DNA of 45,031 nt, taken from Verrucomicrobiota bacterium. Lineage in GTDB: Bacteria; Verrucomicrobiota; Verrucomicrobiia; Opitutales; Opitutaceae. A program made the position numbers and the translations under genes. The notes below the pieces were generated by a model. The model had not been told where the DNA came from. It did no database searches and was given only the letters and a program-made list of their open reading frames with translations. Shown here piece by piece: positions 1-7,777 of this stretch (position 1 is its first letter; each line of letters starts with the position of its first letter). Location: contig JAFAAS010000162.1 of NCBI GenBank assembly GCA_023426435.1, positions 1-45,031 of the forward strand. Direction: 5' to 3'.

Positions 1-35
1 ACATTATATTACATCTTCAGCCGCCCCCCCTCAGC

Positions 36-194
36 TATAGCATAACAAATTATGTCATAGCCGTTGGCCGAATCGGAAAACCCGATTTGAACCACGAAGG
101 CACCAAGCACACAGAGGAAGGCCACGGGATCTCTCCGTGCCTCTGTGCCTCTGTGGTTCACCTGAAGGGCTATCGTTTTTCGGAAAACGCTCTA
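36..194 (-). repeat. Dispersed repeat, copy A of a ~160-bp inverted pair
   Basis: This stretch is a near-identical, inverted copy of 14177-14336. Shared blocks include GGCTATGACAT, AATCGGGTTTTCCGATTCGG, ACGATAGCCCTTCAGGTGAA and TAGAGCGTTTT, read on the minus strand here. Each copy also folds on itself, because GAACCACGAAGGCAC faces a run of CTCTGTGCCTCTGTGGTTC. It contains no believable gene; short reading frames through it are repeat translations. Its mobility is unknown. Confidence 0.85.
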
Positions 195-202
195 ACCATC
201 GG

Positions 203-347
203 ACCACGAATGGACACGCATTCACACGAATGCAGAACCGATTCGAAAATCAGCTCCCCGCAGCACCGAGCACAACCGACTCAATTCACCCACCCGCCCC
301 GCTTAGCTCCTCCGAAATTCGTGTGCATTCGTGTCCATTCGTGGTTC
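203..347. repeat. Hairpin-forming dispersed repeat (ACCACGAATGGACACG family)
   Basis: The left arm starts with ACCACGAATGGACACG and the right arm ends with CGTGTCCATTCGTGGT, so the unit forms a long imperfect stem with a ~90-base interior. Related units lie at 28120-28367, 30944-31056 and 36195-36240. A half-unit with CTCCGTGCCTCTGTGG follows at about 413-433. Apart from these repeats I see nothing else in the first 460 bases. Confidence 0.8.
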
Positions 348-460
348 CCGAACTGCATTGTTCCGGCCAAGCGCACGCGAAGGATCTACATCCCCGCCTC
401 ACCCTTCCTCCGTGTCTCCGTGCCTCTGTGGCTCAGTTCCCTCCCCGCCGCCGCTCACCT

Positions 461-820
461 TCACCCCAAATCCTGCCCATGATTCCGCGCATGCAGCCAC
501 GCCAATAACAACAGCGTCCGCTCCGCATCCGGCAAAGCACTACGCTTGTTGAACAAATCATGCACCCGCTGCCGCGGCACCCCAAGGATCCGCGCCAGCT
601 TCGCCTTCTCCCCACGCCGGTTCAACTGCACCTTCACCGCCGCCGACAACTCATTCCACAAGGGCGTATCCACCCCCGGCTTCAACGCCAGCCCCCGCTT
701 CGGCCGCGCCATCCGCTGCGCCCCTTTCGCCGCCTTCGCCGCCGTCTTCACCGCCGCCTCCATCAGCGCATACGACAAATCCAATGAAATCGTGAGGCTC
801 CGGGGAAAGTCCGCTTGCAT
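461..820 (-). CDS. Small helix-turn-helix DNA-binding protein
   Basis: A 119-residue basic protein. Its C-terminal half contains a helix-turn-helix-like segment (ARILGVPRQRVHDLFNKRSA) in the style of lambda-repressor/XRE-like folds. The middle is rich in Lys, Ala and Arg. I chose the ATG at 818-820 (MQADFPRS) over the upstream ATG at 856. A third option is the ATG that begins MEAAVKT. The gene stands alone between repeats and is divergent from the aldo/keto reductase. A DNA-binding role is inferred from the helix pattern only; the target is unknown. It could be a solitary regulator or the remnant of a mobile or addiction module, but no partner gene is visible. Confidence 0.6.
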   Translation of the reverse strand: MQADFPRSLTISLDLSYALMEAAVKTAAKAAKGAQRMARPKRGLALKPGVDTPLWNELSAAVKVQLNRRGEKAKLARILGVPRQRVHDLFNKRSALPDAERTLLLLAWLHARNHGQDLG

Positions 821-952
821 GCCCGCCACGCTGCCGCACCCCAGCCGACTTGTCATGCATTATATTACAACCTTTCCGCTCACTCCGCGTCCTCCGTCCT
901 CTCACCCACACCCCGACTTGCCTCGCGCCCTCCTCACCCCACCGTCAACGCC

Positions 953-1936
953 ATGAACACTCGCCCTTTCGGCACCACCGGACGCAACGTCAGCGAGGTC
1001 GGCCTCGGCTGCTGGCAAATCGGCGGAAACTGGGGGGACGTCTCCGACGACACCGCCCTCCAAACGCTCCGCGCCGCCGTCGATGCCGGCACGACACTCT
1101 TCGACACCGCCGATGTTTACGGCGCCGGCCGCAGCGAAACGCTCATCGGCAAATTCCTCAAAGAAACCCGCGCCCCCATCACCGTCGCCACCAAGCTCGG
1201 CCGCTTCAGCCCGCCCGGCTGGCCCGACAACTTCTCCCGCGCCGGCATCCGCCAGCACACCGAAGCCTCCCTCCAGCGTCTCGGCGTCGACGCCCTCGAT
1301 CTCACCCAGCTCCACTGCATCCCGTTCGACGTCCTCCAACGCGGCGAGGTCTTCGAACACCTGCGCGAGCTCAAACGCGAAGGCAAAATCCGCGACTTCG
1401 GCGTCAGCGTCGAATCGATGGACGAAGCCCTCTTCTGCGTGAAACAGGAGGGCGTCGCCTCCCTCCAAATCATCTTCAATCTCTTCCGCCAAAAACCCGC
1501 GCACGCCCTCTTCGACGAAGCCAAACGCCGCCGCGTCGCCCTCCTCGTCCGCCTCCCGCTCGCCAGCGGTCTCCTCGGCGGAAAAATGACGAAAGCCACG
1601 TCCTTCCCCGCCGACGACCATCGCAACTTCAACCGCGACGGCGCCGCCTTCAACGTCGGCGAAACCTTCGCCGGCCTGCCCTTCGACAAAGGCGTCGAAC
1701 TCGCCGATGCCCTCAAATCCTTCCTCCCCGCCGGCCTCACGCTCCCCGAACTCGCCCTCCGCTGGTGCCTCGATTTCGACGCCGTCACCGCCATCATCCC
1801 CGGCGCGAAAAACCCCGAGCAAGCCCGCGCCAACACCCGCGCCTCCTCACTCGCCCCGCTCCCCAAAGATCTCCACGCCAAACTCGCCGATTTCTACACC
1901 CGCGAAGTCGCCCCCCACATCCGCGGCCCGTATTGA
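953..1936 (+). CDS. Aldo/keto reductase
   Basis: A 327-residue NAD(P)H-dependent oxidoreductase with the AKR TIM-barrel pattern, presumably cytosolic. The catalytic tetrad is visible: Asp51 and Tyr56 in FDTADVYG, Lys81 in VATKLGR and His121 in TQLHCIP. The start at the ATG at 953 gives the canonical MNTRPFGTTGRNVSEVGLG beginning; upstream in-frame sequence does not look like AKR. The length is normal for the family. The substrate cannot be deduced; members reduce sugar aldehydes, ketones or xenobiotic carbonyls. It converges with the receiver-kinase gene, with a hairpin between them. Confidence 0.93.
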   Translation: MNTRPFGTTGRNVSEVGLGCWQIGGNWGDVSDDTALQTLRAAVDAGTTLFDTADVYGAGRSETLIGKFLKETRAPITVATKLGRFSPPGWPDNFSRAGIRQHTEASLQRLGVDALDLTQLHCIPFDVLQRGEVFEHLRELKREGKIRDFGVSVESMDEALFCVKQEGVASLQIIFNLFRQKPAHALFDEAKRRRVALLVRLPLASGLLGGKMTKATSFPADDHRNFNRDGAAFNVGETFAGLPFDKGVELADALKSFLPAGLTLPELALRWCLDFDAVTAIIPGAKNPEQARANTRASSLAPLPKDLHAKLADFYTREVAPHIRGPY

Positions 1937-1946
1937 AATTCTGAAT

Positions 1947-1970
1947 GCACCGCCCCCGGAGGCGCGGTGC
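1947..1970. terminator. Hairpin between convergent genes
   Basis: GCACCGC (1947-1953) pairs perfectly with GCGGTGC (1964-1970) around a 10-base loop. It lies between the stop of the aldo/keto reductase (1936) and the stop of the minus-strand receiver-kinase (2041). There is no U-tract, so it may be a factor-dependent or structural terminator, or one more dispersed palindrome. Confidence 0.4.
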
Positions 1971-2040
1971 CCCCACCGCGCAATCGCGCGCCGTAGCCGC
2001 ACGCCTCCGTGCATGCTGACGCCAGCGCCACTCCCGCTCC

Positions 2041-3321
2041 TCAACTCGCCGCCCGATTCTCCCCCGCCGCCGCGATACTCGCCGTCAGCACCGAAAAGGT
2101 CACCGTCGTCCCACTTCCCGCCTGCGAACTGATCGTCAGCTCTCCGCCGAGCGACGACGCCAATCGCTTCGCCAGCGGCAGCCCGAGCCCGATCCCCGTG
2201 TTGCGCCGCGAAATCCCTCCATCCACCTGCGCAAACGGCAGCGCAATCCACGCGAGTTGCTCCTCGCTCATTCCAATGCCCGTGTCACGCACCGTGAAAC
2301 ATAGCCGCGTCTCGTCGCCCGCCACCCCCAGCGTGATCGCGCCGCGCTGCGAAAACTTCACCGCATTATCGAGCAGCACTACAAGAATCTCGCGAATCAC
2401 CGGCGCCGGCGCCCGCGCCACCGCCGGCACATTCGTCGCCACGTGCGTCTTCAACGCGAGGCCTTTGTGCAACGCCCGCGCGCGATAAACCTCCGCCACT
2501 TCATTCAGCAAACTCCCCGGCGCAAAGGGCAACGGTTCCAGCGCCAGCGTGCCCGCCTCCGCCTGATTGAACGCCACGATCTGCCGCAACAACTGCGCCA
2601 GCCCTTCCGCACACTGCTGCGCATCGCCAAGACACGCCACCTGCTCCGCATCGAGCGTCGTGTCTTTCAACATCTCCAACATGCCGAGAATTCCGTTCAT
2701 CGGCGTCAGCAGCTCATGGCTCACGTTCGCCAGGAATTCGTTCTTCACCTGCACCGCCTGCCGCAACTGATCCGTCCGCACATTCACGTGCTCCTCCAGC
2801 GTCGCCAGCTGCAGCTTCGACAACCGCGTCAAATGCCACTTCTCCGTCAACGCCTGCGCGAGCTGCAACACTTCCACTTTGTCGAAGGGCTTCTTCAACA
2901 CGAGCCACCGATCGCGCGCCGTCAGCGCCGCCTGAATCTCGCTCCAGCTCCGATCCGAATACGCCGTGCAAATCACCACCTGCAGCTCCGGATCGATCTC
3001 CCAAAGTTTTCCAATCGTCGTCAGCCCGTCCCACCCCGGCGGCATCCGCATGTCCACAAACGCCAGCGCATACGGCCGCCCCGACGCCACCGCCACCGCC
3101 GCCTTCTCCGCCGCTTCCTGTCCTTGTTGCGCGTAGTCTAATTCAAATACATCCGACTGCACCATCGGCGGCTCCGCCGCCGCCCCGAAAAGCGCCGCCG
3201 CCGCATCGTCCAACACGTCGCTCGTTTTCGTCGGCACCAGAATGCGACGAAAGTCGTCGTGAATCGACAGATTGTCGTCCACGAGCAGGATCCGGCGATT
3301 GGGCGGCAACAGGGAATTCAT
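2041..3321 (-). CDS. Receiver-histidine kinase hybrid
   Basis: A 426-residue soluble signalling protein. The N-terminal receiver spans about residues 8-160, with acidic pair DD near 15, phospho-acceptor Asp90 in ALAFVDMRMPPGWDG and Lys144 in KKPF. The receiver is longer than usual because of an insert between the first and second strands (about 30-80). A coiled-coil linker leads to a HisKA domain with His202 in NVSHELLTPMNG. An HATPase domain follows, with LLDNAVKFS, DTGIGMSEEQ and TGIGLGLPLAK. The ATG at 3321 overlaps the stop of the upstream kinase (ATGA), so the two are translationally coupled and probably form one phosphorelay. No DNA-binding output domain is present. Confidence 0.93.
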   Translation of the reverse strand: MNSLLPPNRRILLVDDNLSIHDDFRRILVPTKTSDVLDDAAAALFGAAAEPPMVQSDVFELDYAQQGQEAAEKAAVAVASGRPYALAFVDMRMPPGWDGLTTIGKLWEIDPELQVVICTAYSDRSWSEIQAALTARDRWLVLKKPFDKVEVLQLAQALTEKWHLTRLSKLQLATLEEHVNVRTDQLRQAVQVKNEFLANVSHELLTPMNGILGMLEMLKDTTLDAEQVACLGDAQQCAEGLAQLLRQIVAFNQAEAGTLALEPLPFAPGSLLNEVAEVYRARALHKGLALKTHVATNVPAVARAPAPVIREILVVLLDNAVKFSQRGAITLGVAGDETRLCFTVRDTGIGMSEEQLAWIALPFAQVDGGISRRNTGIGLGLPLAKRLASSLGGELTISSQAGSGTTVTFSVLTASIAAAGENRAAS

Positions 3322-5288
3322 GACGCCGGTGCCGCCGCCGTGGGCAGCGACAGAATGAAGATCGACCCTTTCCCCGGCCCTTCGCTCCTGGCCGTGAGAT
3401 CCCCGCCCATCTCGCGCGCCGCGAGCACGCTGCTATGCAAGCCGAAGCCGTGACCCGTCGGCTTCGTCGTAAAACCATGCTGGAAGATCCGCGTGAGATT
3501 CGCCGACGGAATCCCCGGCCCGTTGTCCTGCACCGAGAGCGTCACCGTCTTCTCGTTTGCCCGCGACACCAGCACGCGAATCGTGCGCTCGCCGGGCTTC
3601 ACCACCTGCAACGCATCCTTCGCATTCTTCAACAGGTTCACGAGAATCTGCAGGACTTTGTGGCGATCCGCCTTCACCGAACCCACCGGCTCGAACACGC
3701 GCTCCAGCGAAATCCCATGCCGCTCCAGCGACTCCGCATTCAACCGCAACGCATCCTCGAACAACTGCGCCGGCGCCAGCGTCTCGATCACCCCGAAGAG
3801 CTGCGCCGACCCCTGCTGCGTCACGATGATTTCGCGAATGTGTTCAAAGTGCCGCACGAGCCCACCGACATCGTTCAACAGCTGCTTGTTCTCCGCCGTC
3901 AGGTGTTCGTCCAGCTTCGCCAGAAAATCCGGCAACTGCTTCCCCGCGCCATCCTGCGAAAAAAATTCCCCCAGCCGCGATTTCTCCCGCTCCAACACTT
4001 CCACCACCCGCCGCAAATGCGTCAGCCGCGTCGTCTTCAACCGATCCTGCACGTCGTGCACGATCAGATTCACGCTCGTCAGCACGTTGCCCACATTATG
4101 CAGCACCCCCGTCGCCACTTCCGCCATGCCGGCCTGCCGTGACGCCAGCACGAGCTGGCTGTTCAACGCATGCAGGTCTCGCTCCGCGCGCTTCCGACTC
4201 GTCACGTCCTCCACCGTGCCTTCGCACACCACTTCCTCCCCCGGCGGCGTGGACTTCAACCGCGCGTTAATCACGACTTCGAACTCCGACCCGTCGAAAT
4301 GCCGGAAGGTCGCCGCAAACCCGCGCACTTCCCCTTCGTTCTCGAGCCGATGCCACAAGCGCTCCCGGTCCTGCACCGGAAAAATTCGTCCGTCCGCCAG
4401 CGAGATCGCCGTGGGATCGAAGTTCGTCGGCAGCCCGATCAAGCTGACCAAATAGGGATTCGCGAACCGCACCTCGCCGGAGCGCGTCGTCTCGAAGATG
4501 CCGATCGGCAACCTCGCCACCAGCTCCCGATGCCGCTGCTCGCTGCGCTGCAACTCGCGCGCCGTGCGCTCGCGTTCCTTCATCTCCGTCTCCAGCGCCC
4601 GCGTGCGTTCGTGCACGCGCTGCTCCAGCTGCTCGAGCAACTGCTCATGCTGATCCTGCCGCTGGCAAATCTCCCGCATCTCGCGCCGCGAAATCGCACA
4701 CGACCAGATCAACACGACGTTCTCCGCCAGCAGCCACCCGCCATGCTCCGCTATCCGCCAGAGCGTTGTATCCGTTTCTCCATACAACGCGCCCGGCGAC
4801 GACAGCCCGAGCACCACGTGATGCGCCAGCACGCCCGCCGTCGCGATCGGCAGCAGCCGCCAATCCCGATACAGCGCCAAAAACGCCAGCGTCGCAAAAA
4901 TCTGAAAATGCGCCTCCACCCGCCCGCCCGAGAGATGAATCAATAACGCCGCAAACCCCGCCTGCGCCAGCGCCACCGCGCCTCGCGTCACAAACTCCGC
5001 CGGCAGCCACCGCATCAATCCGAGCGCCGGCAGCGACAACAAACCGCCCGCCACGCCCGCCACCACCAGCGGCGCGATGGTTCCGCTTTCGCGCGCCGAC
5101 CACGCGCCCGCTCCCACCGCGATCGCCCACTGCGCCAGCAACAGCCAGAAAAACAACCGGTTCGTCCGCCCGATCACTTCGCGCGCATACGTCGCCAGCA
5201 ATCGGTCCAGACGCGGCGTCTCCGCCCGCTCGGCCTCGGTTGCCGCCGAAAAATCCGCGATCCCGCCCGTCTGCGCCGCTCCATTCAT
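3318..5288 (-). CDS. Membrane PAS-domain sensor histidine kinase
   Basis: A 656-residue kinase. About six hydrophobic helices (residues 45-200) form an integral-membrane sensor module, followed by a coiled coil (205-255) and one PAS domain (about 250-365). The dimerisation/phospho-acceptor helix carries His397 in GVLHNVGNVLTSV. The HATPase domain has LLKNAKDAL, DNGPGIP and HGFGLHSS. The ATG at 5286-5288 is chosen because GGAGGAGG (minus strand, 5296-5303) sits 7 bases upstream; the 64 extra in-frame residues upstream look non-coding. Its stop overlaps the start of the receiver-kinase (ATGA), implying co-transcription and a shared pathway. The signal is unknown. Confidence 0.93.
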   Translation of the reverse strand: MNGAAQTGGIADFSAATEAERAETPRLDRLLATYAREVIGRTNRLFFWLLLAQWAIAVGAGAWSARESGTIAPLVVAGVAGGLLSLPALGLMRWLPAEFVTRGAVALAQAGFAALLIHLSGGRVEAHFQIFATLAFLALYRDWRLLPIATAGVLAHHVVLGLSSPGALYGETDTTLWRIAEHGGWLLAENVVLIWSCAISRREMREICQRQDQHEQLLEQLEQRVHERTRALETEMKERERTARELQRSEQRHRELVARLPIGIFETTRSGEVRFANPYLVSLIGLPTNFDPTAISLADGRIFPVQDRERLWHRLENEGEVRGFAATFRHFDGSEFEVVINARLKSTPPGEEVVCEGTVEDVTSRKRAERDLHALNSQLVLASRQAGMAEVATGVLHNVGNVLTSVNLIVHDVQDRLKTTRLTHLRRVVEVLEREKSRLGEFFSQDGAGKQLPDFLAKLDEHLTAENKQLLNDVGGLVRHFEHIREIIVTQQGSAQLFGVIETLAPAQLFEDALRLNAESLERHGISLERVFEPVGSVKADRHKVLQILVNLLKNAKDALQVVKPGERTIRVLVSRANEKTVTLSVQDNGPGIPSANLTRIFQHGFTTKPTGHGFGLHSSVLAAREMGGDLTARSEGPGKGSIFILSLPTAAAPAS

Positions 5289-5295
5289 CGCCGCG

Positions 5296-5303
5296 CCTCC
5301 TCC
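5296..5303 (-). promoter_or_regulatory. Strong Shine-Dalgarno deciding the kinase start
   Basis: GGAGGAGG on the minus strand, 7 bases from the ATG at 5288. It is the clearest ribosome binding site in the window and contrasts with the SD-less leaders of the BMC genes. Confidence 0.85.
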
Positions 5304-5490
5304 AATCGATCGCCCGCCACGCAAATACTCCTTCGCGTCGCGCAGGCAGCAGGGAAGAACATGTCGCGGGAAGGCATGCGCCTCCTTTTCGACACATTCC
5401 CGCCGGCATTTAGACTCGAAACGCTTAACCCGCGCATCCGCGCCGCACTTGCGCTCGCCACCACAAATCCCCTGCAACAATCACCCCTCT

Positions 5491-5883
5491 TCACCCGAGC
5501 AGTTGATCGATCGCCCGCCGGTCGCGCTTCGTCGGCCGCCCCGTTCCTTTTTCCCGCGCCAGAAAATGCTGCACGCGCTGCACCGCCGCTTTCTCGAATT
5601 CGCTCGGCGGAGTCAGGTCTTCGCAAAACTCCGGCACCTTCTTCGCCCCAACCCGCGACTTCGGCACGCCCACCACTCGCAAGGTCCGCGTCACCAATCC
5701 CTGCCGCACCGTGACCCGCTCACCCGCATGAACTTCGCGCGCCGGCTTCGCCGCCAGCTCGCCAATGTTCACGCTCCCCGCCCGACACGCCGACGCCGCC
5801 AGCGCCCGGGTCTTGAACATCCGCACCGCCCACAACCACCGATCCAGCCGCGCCGCGCCTCCAACGTCGTTTTGACCTTCCAT
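5491..5883 (-). CDS. S4-domain RNA-binding protein (Hsp15-like)
   Basis: A 130-residue basic protein. The S4 RNA-binding fold starts with RLDRWLWAVRMFKTRALA and continues through the typical beta segments (GSVNIGELAAKPAREVHAGE, residues about 36-55). A Lys/Arg-rich tail ends in GRPTKRDRRAIDQLLG. This matches the Hsp15/HslR family, which binds stalled 50S subunits or ribosomal RNA. The ATG at 5881-5883 is preferred over the ATG at 5946, because the sequence between them (5885-5925) is a near-perfect intrinsic terminator of the upstream minus-strand gene. If translation began at 5946, that hairpin would encode residues 7-21. No Shine-Dalgarno precedes either start. Confidence 0.88.
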   Translation of the reverse strand: MEGQNDVGGAARLDRWLWAVRMFKTRALAASACRAGSVNIGELAAKPAREVHAGERVTVRQGLVTRTLRVVGVPKSRVGAKKVPEFCEDLTPPSEFEKAAVQRVQHFLAREKGTGRPTKRDRRAIDQLLG

Positions 5884-5884
5884 C

Positions 5885-5925
5885 GAAAAATAAAGCGACC
5901 GCGAACCTGCCGGTTTCGCGGTCGC
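5885..5925 (-). terminator. Intrinsic terminator abutting the S4-protein start
   Basis: On the minus strand the arm GCGACCGCGAAACC, a 4-base loop and GGTTCGCGGTCGC are followed by TTTATTTTT. It is a textbook rho-independent terminator for the DUF3016-like gene. Its U-tract ends two bases before the ATG at 5883. Confidence 0.85.
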
Positions 5926-5952
5926 GAGCAAATCGGTTCTTCGCATCAGCGC

Positions 5953-6492
5953 TTACTTCTTGCCGCGCCTGAACTCGCTGCGCAGCCAGTCGTCGATCAG
6001 CCCTTTTTCATGCACGCGCGGATCGCTGTGATTGATCGTGATCTTCCAGTTGAACATCATGTCCTTCAGCTTCCGCTCGCCTTCCTTCAACACGACGCCG
6101 TTCGCATCGAGGAGCTGATAACTGAGATCGATCCGGGGCGGATAAATGTCCTTCACGATGCGCAAGTCATGCGCCCCATGCGTCCGCCACGGCTCCACTT
6201 CGCCGGCGAGATCCACGTCCGTGACCGTCACGTTCAATCGCTGGCCGTCCTCAAGATAACGCGCCGCGCGTTCGACGATGTAATCTTCAATGTCAGACAG
6301 GTTGTCTGCTCGACGCACGTGCGAGCCACGCTGGCCATCCGCCGCATCGGTGAACTTCTCCGGTTCGGCGAACGTCACCGTCACGCGCGGCTCCGCCTTG
6401 TCGTTCGTCGGCGCGGCCGCCCATCCCGTCACGGCCATCAGACCAAGTATCGCTGTCAGGGTAAAACGGTGTGTGAGTTTCATGGTGATCAT
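5953..6492 (-). CDS. DUF3016-like secreted protein
   Basis: A ~179-residue protein with an N-terminal signal peptide (hydrophobic LTAILGLMAVTGWAAA). The body matches the DUF3016 pattern: PRVTVTFAEPEKFTDAAD near residue 35, DIEDYIVERAARYLEDGQRL in the middle, and a C-terminal MFNWKITINHSDPRVHEKGL. Members are exported proteins of unknown function in Gram-negative bacteria. Two ATGs compete (6492 and 6483). GGAGAGG lies 14 bases before the first, so I used that one; either gives a valid signal peptide. It is followed by its own intrinsic terminator, so it is probably monocistronic. Confidence 0.82.
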   Translation of the reverse strand: MITMKLTHRFTLTAILGLMAVTGWAAAPTNDKAEPRVTVTFAEPEKFTDAADGQRGSHVRRADNLSDIEDYIVERAARYLEDGQRLNVTVTDVDLAGEVEPWRTHGAHDLRIVKDIYPPRIDLSYQLLDANGVVLKEGERKLKDMMFNWKITINHSDPRVHEKGLIDDWLRSEFRRGKK

Positions 6493-6592
6493 GGTGACGG
6501 AAACTACCTCTCCAGGTTTCACCACGCCAGCTCGCTCCGCCCGCCACCCGCCGGGCACAATCCCGAACCGCCCACCGGCCCCTGCCCCGACT

Positions 6593-7165
6593 TTACCTCA
6601 ACCCGATCTCCTCCGTATTCGCCTGCGCCGAGCTTACCCGCAGCTCGTTCCGCACGTCCTTCACACCTTCCACATTCCGCGCCAGCACTTCGATCAACTC
6701 ACGTTGTGTATCCGTTTCCGTGATGCCCGTTAGGGTCACGACCCCATCCAACACACTGACGTGCGTCCCTCGCGTGTTTACCTCCGGCTCCAACAGGAGC
6801 TTTCCCCGAATCTTCAACTCCAGCCATCCATCGCCGCGCTCCCGCCCCGAGAACTGCACTTCGAGTTGGTTCTCCACCCGCGCCACGCCGGGAATCGCCC
6901 GCACCGCCTTCTCCGCCAGCGCCTTCTGCTCCACGTCCTGCACCATGCCGCGCAAGGTCACCACGCCTCCCTCGCTGGTCAGCTGCACCCGTTGCTGCAA
7001 AATCCCGCGCAACGACCGCGACGCCCCTGCCGCCTCTTCGATTTGCCGGTCGATCTCCGCCGCCGCCACCATCGCCGGCCACGCGATCGCCAGAACCAGA
7101 CCGATCCAACTCCCTTTCCTTCGTTTCACCCTTTTCGGAAAGCGAAACGAATGCCACCCGACCAT
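6593..7165 (-). CDS. Exported protein with two BON domains
   Basis: A 190-residue protein. A basic start and a hydrophobic stretch (WIGLVLAIAWPAMVAAAE) form a signal peptide. Two BON modules follow. The first runs about residues 38-105, with GGVVTLRGMVQDVEQKALAE and RAIPGVARVENQLEV. The second runs about 115-180, with DGVVTLTGITETDTQRELI and NVEGVKDVRNELRV. BON domains bind phospholipid and are found in periplasmic stress proteins such as OsmY. An AGGTGGGAGG purine run lies just upstream of the ATG at 7165. It is divergent from the small membrane protein gene. A periplasmic envelope-stress role is inferred. Confidence 0.88.
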   Translation of the reverse strand: MVGWHSFRFPKRVKRRKGSWIGLVLAIAWPAMVAAAEIDRQIEEAAGASRSLRGILQQRVQLTSEGGVVTLRGMVQDVEQKALAEKAVRAIPGVARVENQLEVQFSGRERGDGWLELKIRGKLLLEPEVNTRGTHVSVLDGVVTLTGITETDTQRELIEVLARNVEGVKDVRNELRVSSAQANTEEIGLR

Positions 7166-7354
7166 CGCCTCCCACCTAGCCGCTCCCCCTCAACCAATTA
7201 AAAATCTCCGCTTCGCCGCCGGCCGATCGCCGTATCGAAATTCGCACGACGGCTCTCGCCCCGCTCCCGCATCTCGCAAGATCCCCAAGCCCCACTCGTT
7301 CCCGCCACACCCGCTTCCTTTTTCGCTCCTTCCCTGTAGCGTTTCACCACACGC

Positions 7355-7633
7355 ATGATTCCCAACCTCCTCCAACTTATCACCCGCCGCCCGCCGGCCG
7401 ACTACGATCGCGGGTTCGTCGAGGAAGTGCGGTTGCTCGAACGCCTCCCCCGCCGCAATCCGCGCGTCGAAAAACTTCTCCTCTGGTGCTGGCTGCTGAT
7501 CGCGATCAAGTGCTGGCTCGTCGTCTGGCTCGTCGAAAAATACGCCATGAAATTCGACCCGCTCTGGGTCAACGGCCCCACCGTCGCCTCCGCCTTGCTC
7601 TGCACCGCCGTTTACTTCTGGGGCGACTACTGA
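7355..7633 (+). CDS. Small hypothetical membrane protein
   Basis: A 92-residue protein I do not recognise. The first 40 residues are polar and Arg-rich (ITRRPPADYDRGFVEEVRL). Two hydrophobic helices follow, LLLWCWLLIAIKCWLVVWLV (about 42-61) and VNGPTVASALLCTAVYFWG (about 72-90). The predicted topology is a cytoplasmic N-terminus with a short hairpin in the membrane. It stands alone between the BON-domain gene and the kinase, with an inverted repeat at its stop codon. Codon usage is like its neighbours, so I think it is real. Confidence 0.65.
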   Translation: MIPNLLQLITRRPPADYDRGFVEEVRLLERLPRRNPRVEKLLLWCWLLIAIKCWLVVWLVEKYAMKFDPLWVNGPTVASALLCTAVYFWGDY

Positions 7634-7656
7634 CGCGCAAAAAAAAACGCGCGTCA
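7631..7656 (+). terminator. Hairpin at the stop codon of the small membrane protein
   Basis: TGACGCG (7631-7637, including the TGA stop) pairs with CGCGTCA (7650-7656) around an A-rich loop. No U-tract follows, so terminator function is uncertain. Confidence 0.4.
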
Positions 7657-7777
7657 TCCGTCCACCTCTCGCCTCGCCTCACTATCGCGGCCGCCGCGCC
7701 GCCGGCTCGCTCGTCTTCGCGCACCGTCCGCCTCGCTGTAACATTGCAGTTACCCGCCCGCCAGCGATGATCCCCGC

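Noticed and set aside
5884..5946. Longer S4 protein starting at 5946
   Set aside because: The extra residues are encoded by a near-perfect intrinsic terminator; kept only as an alternative.
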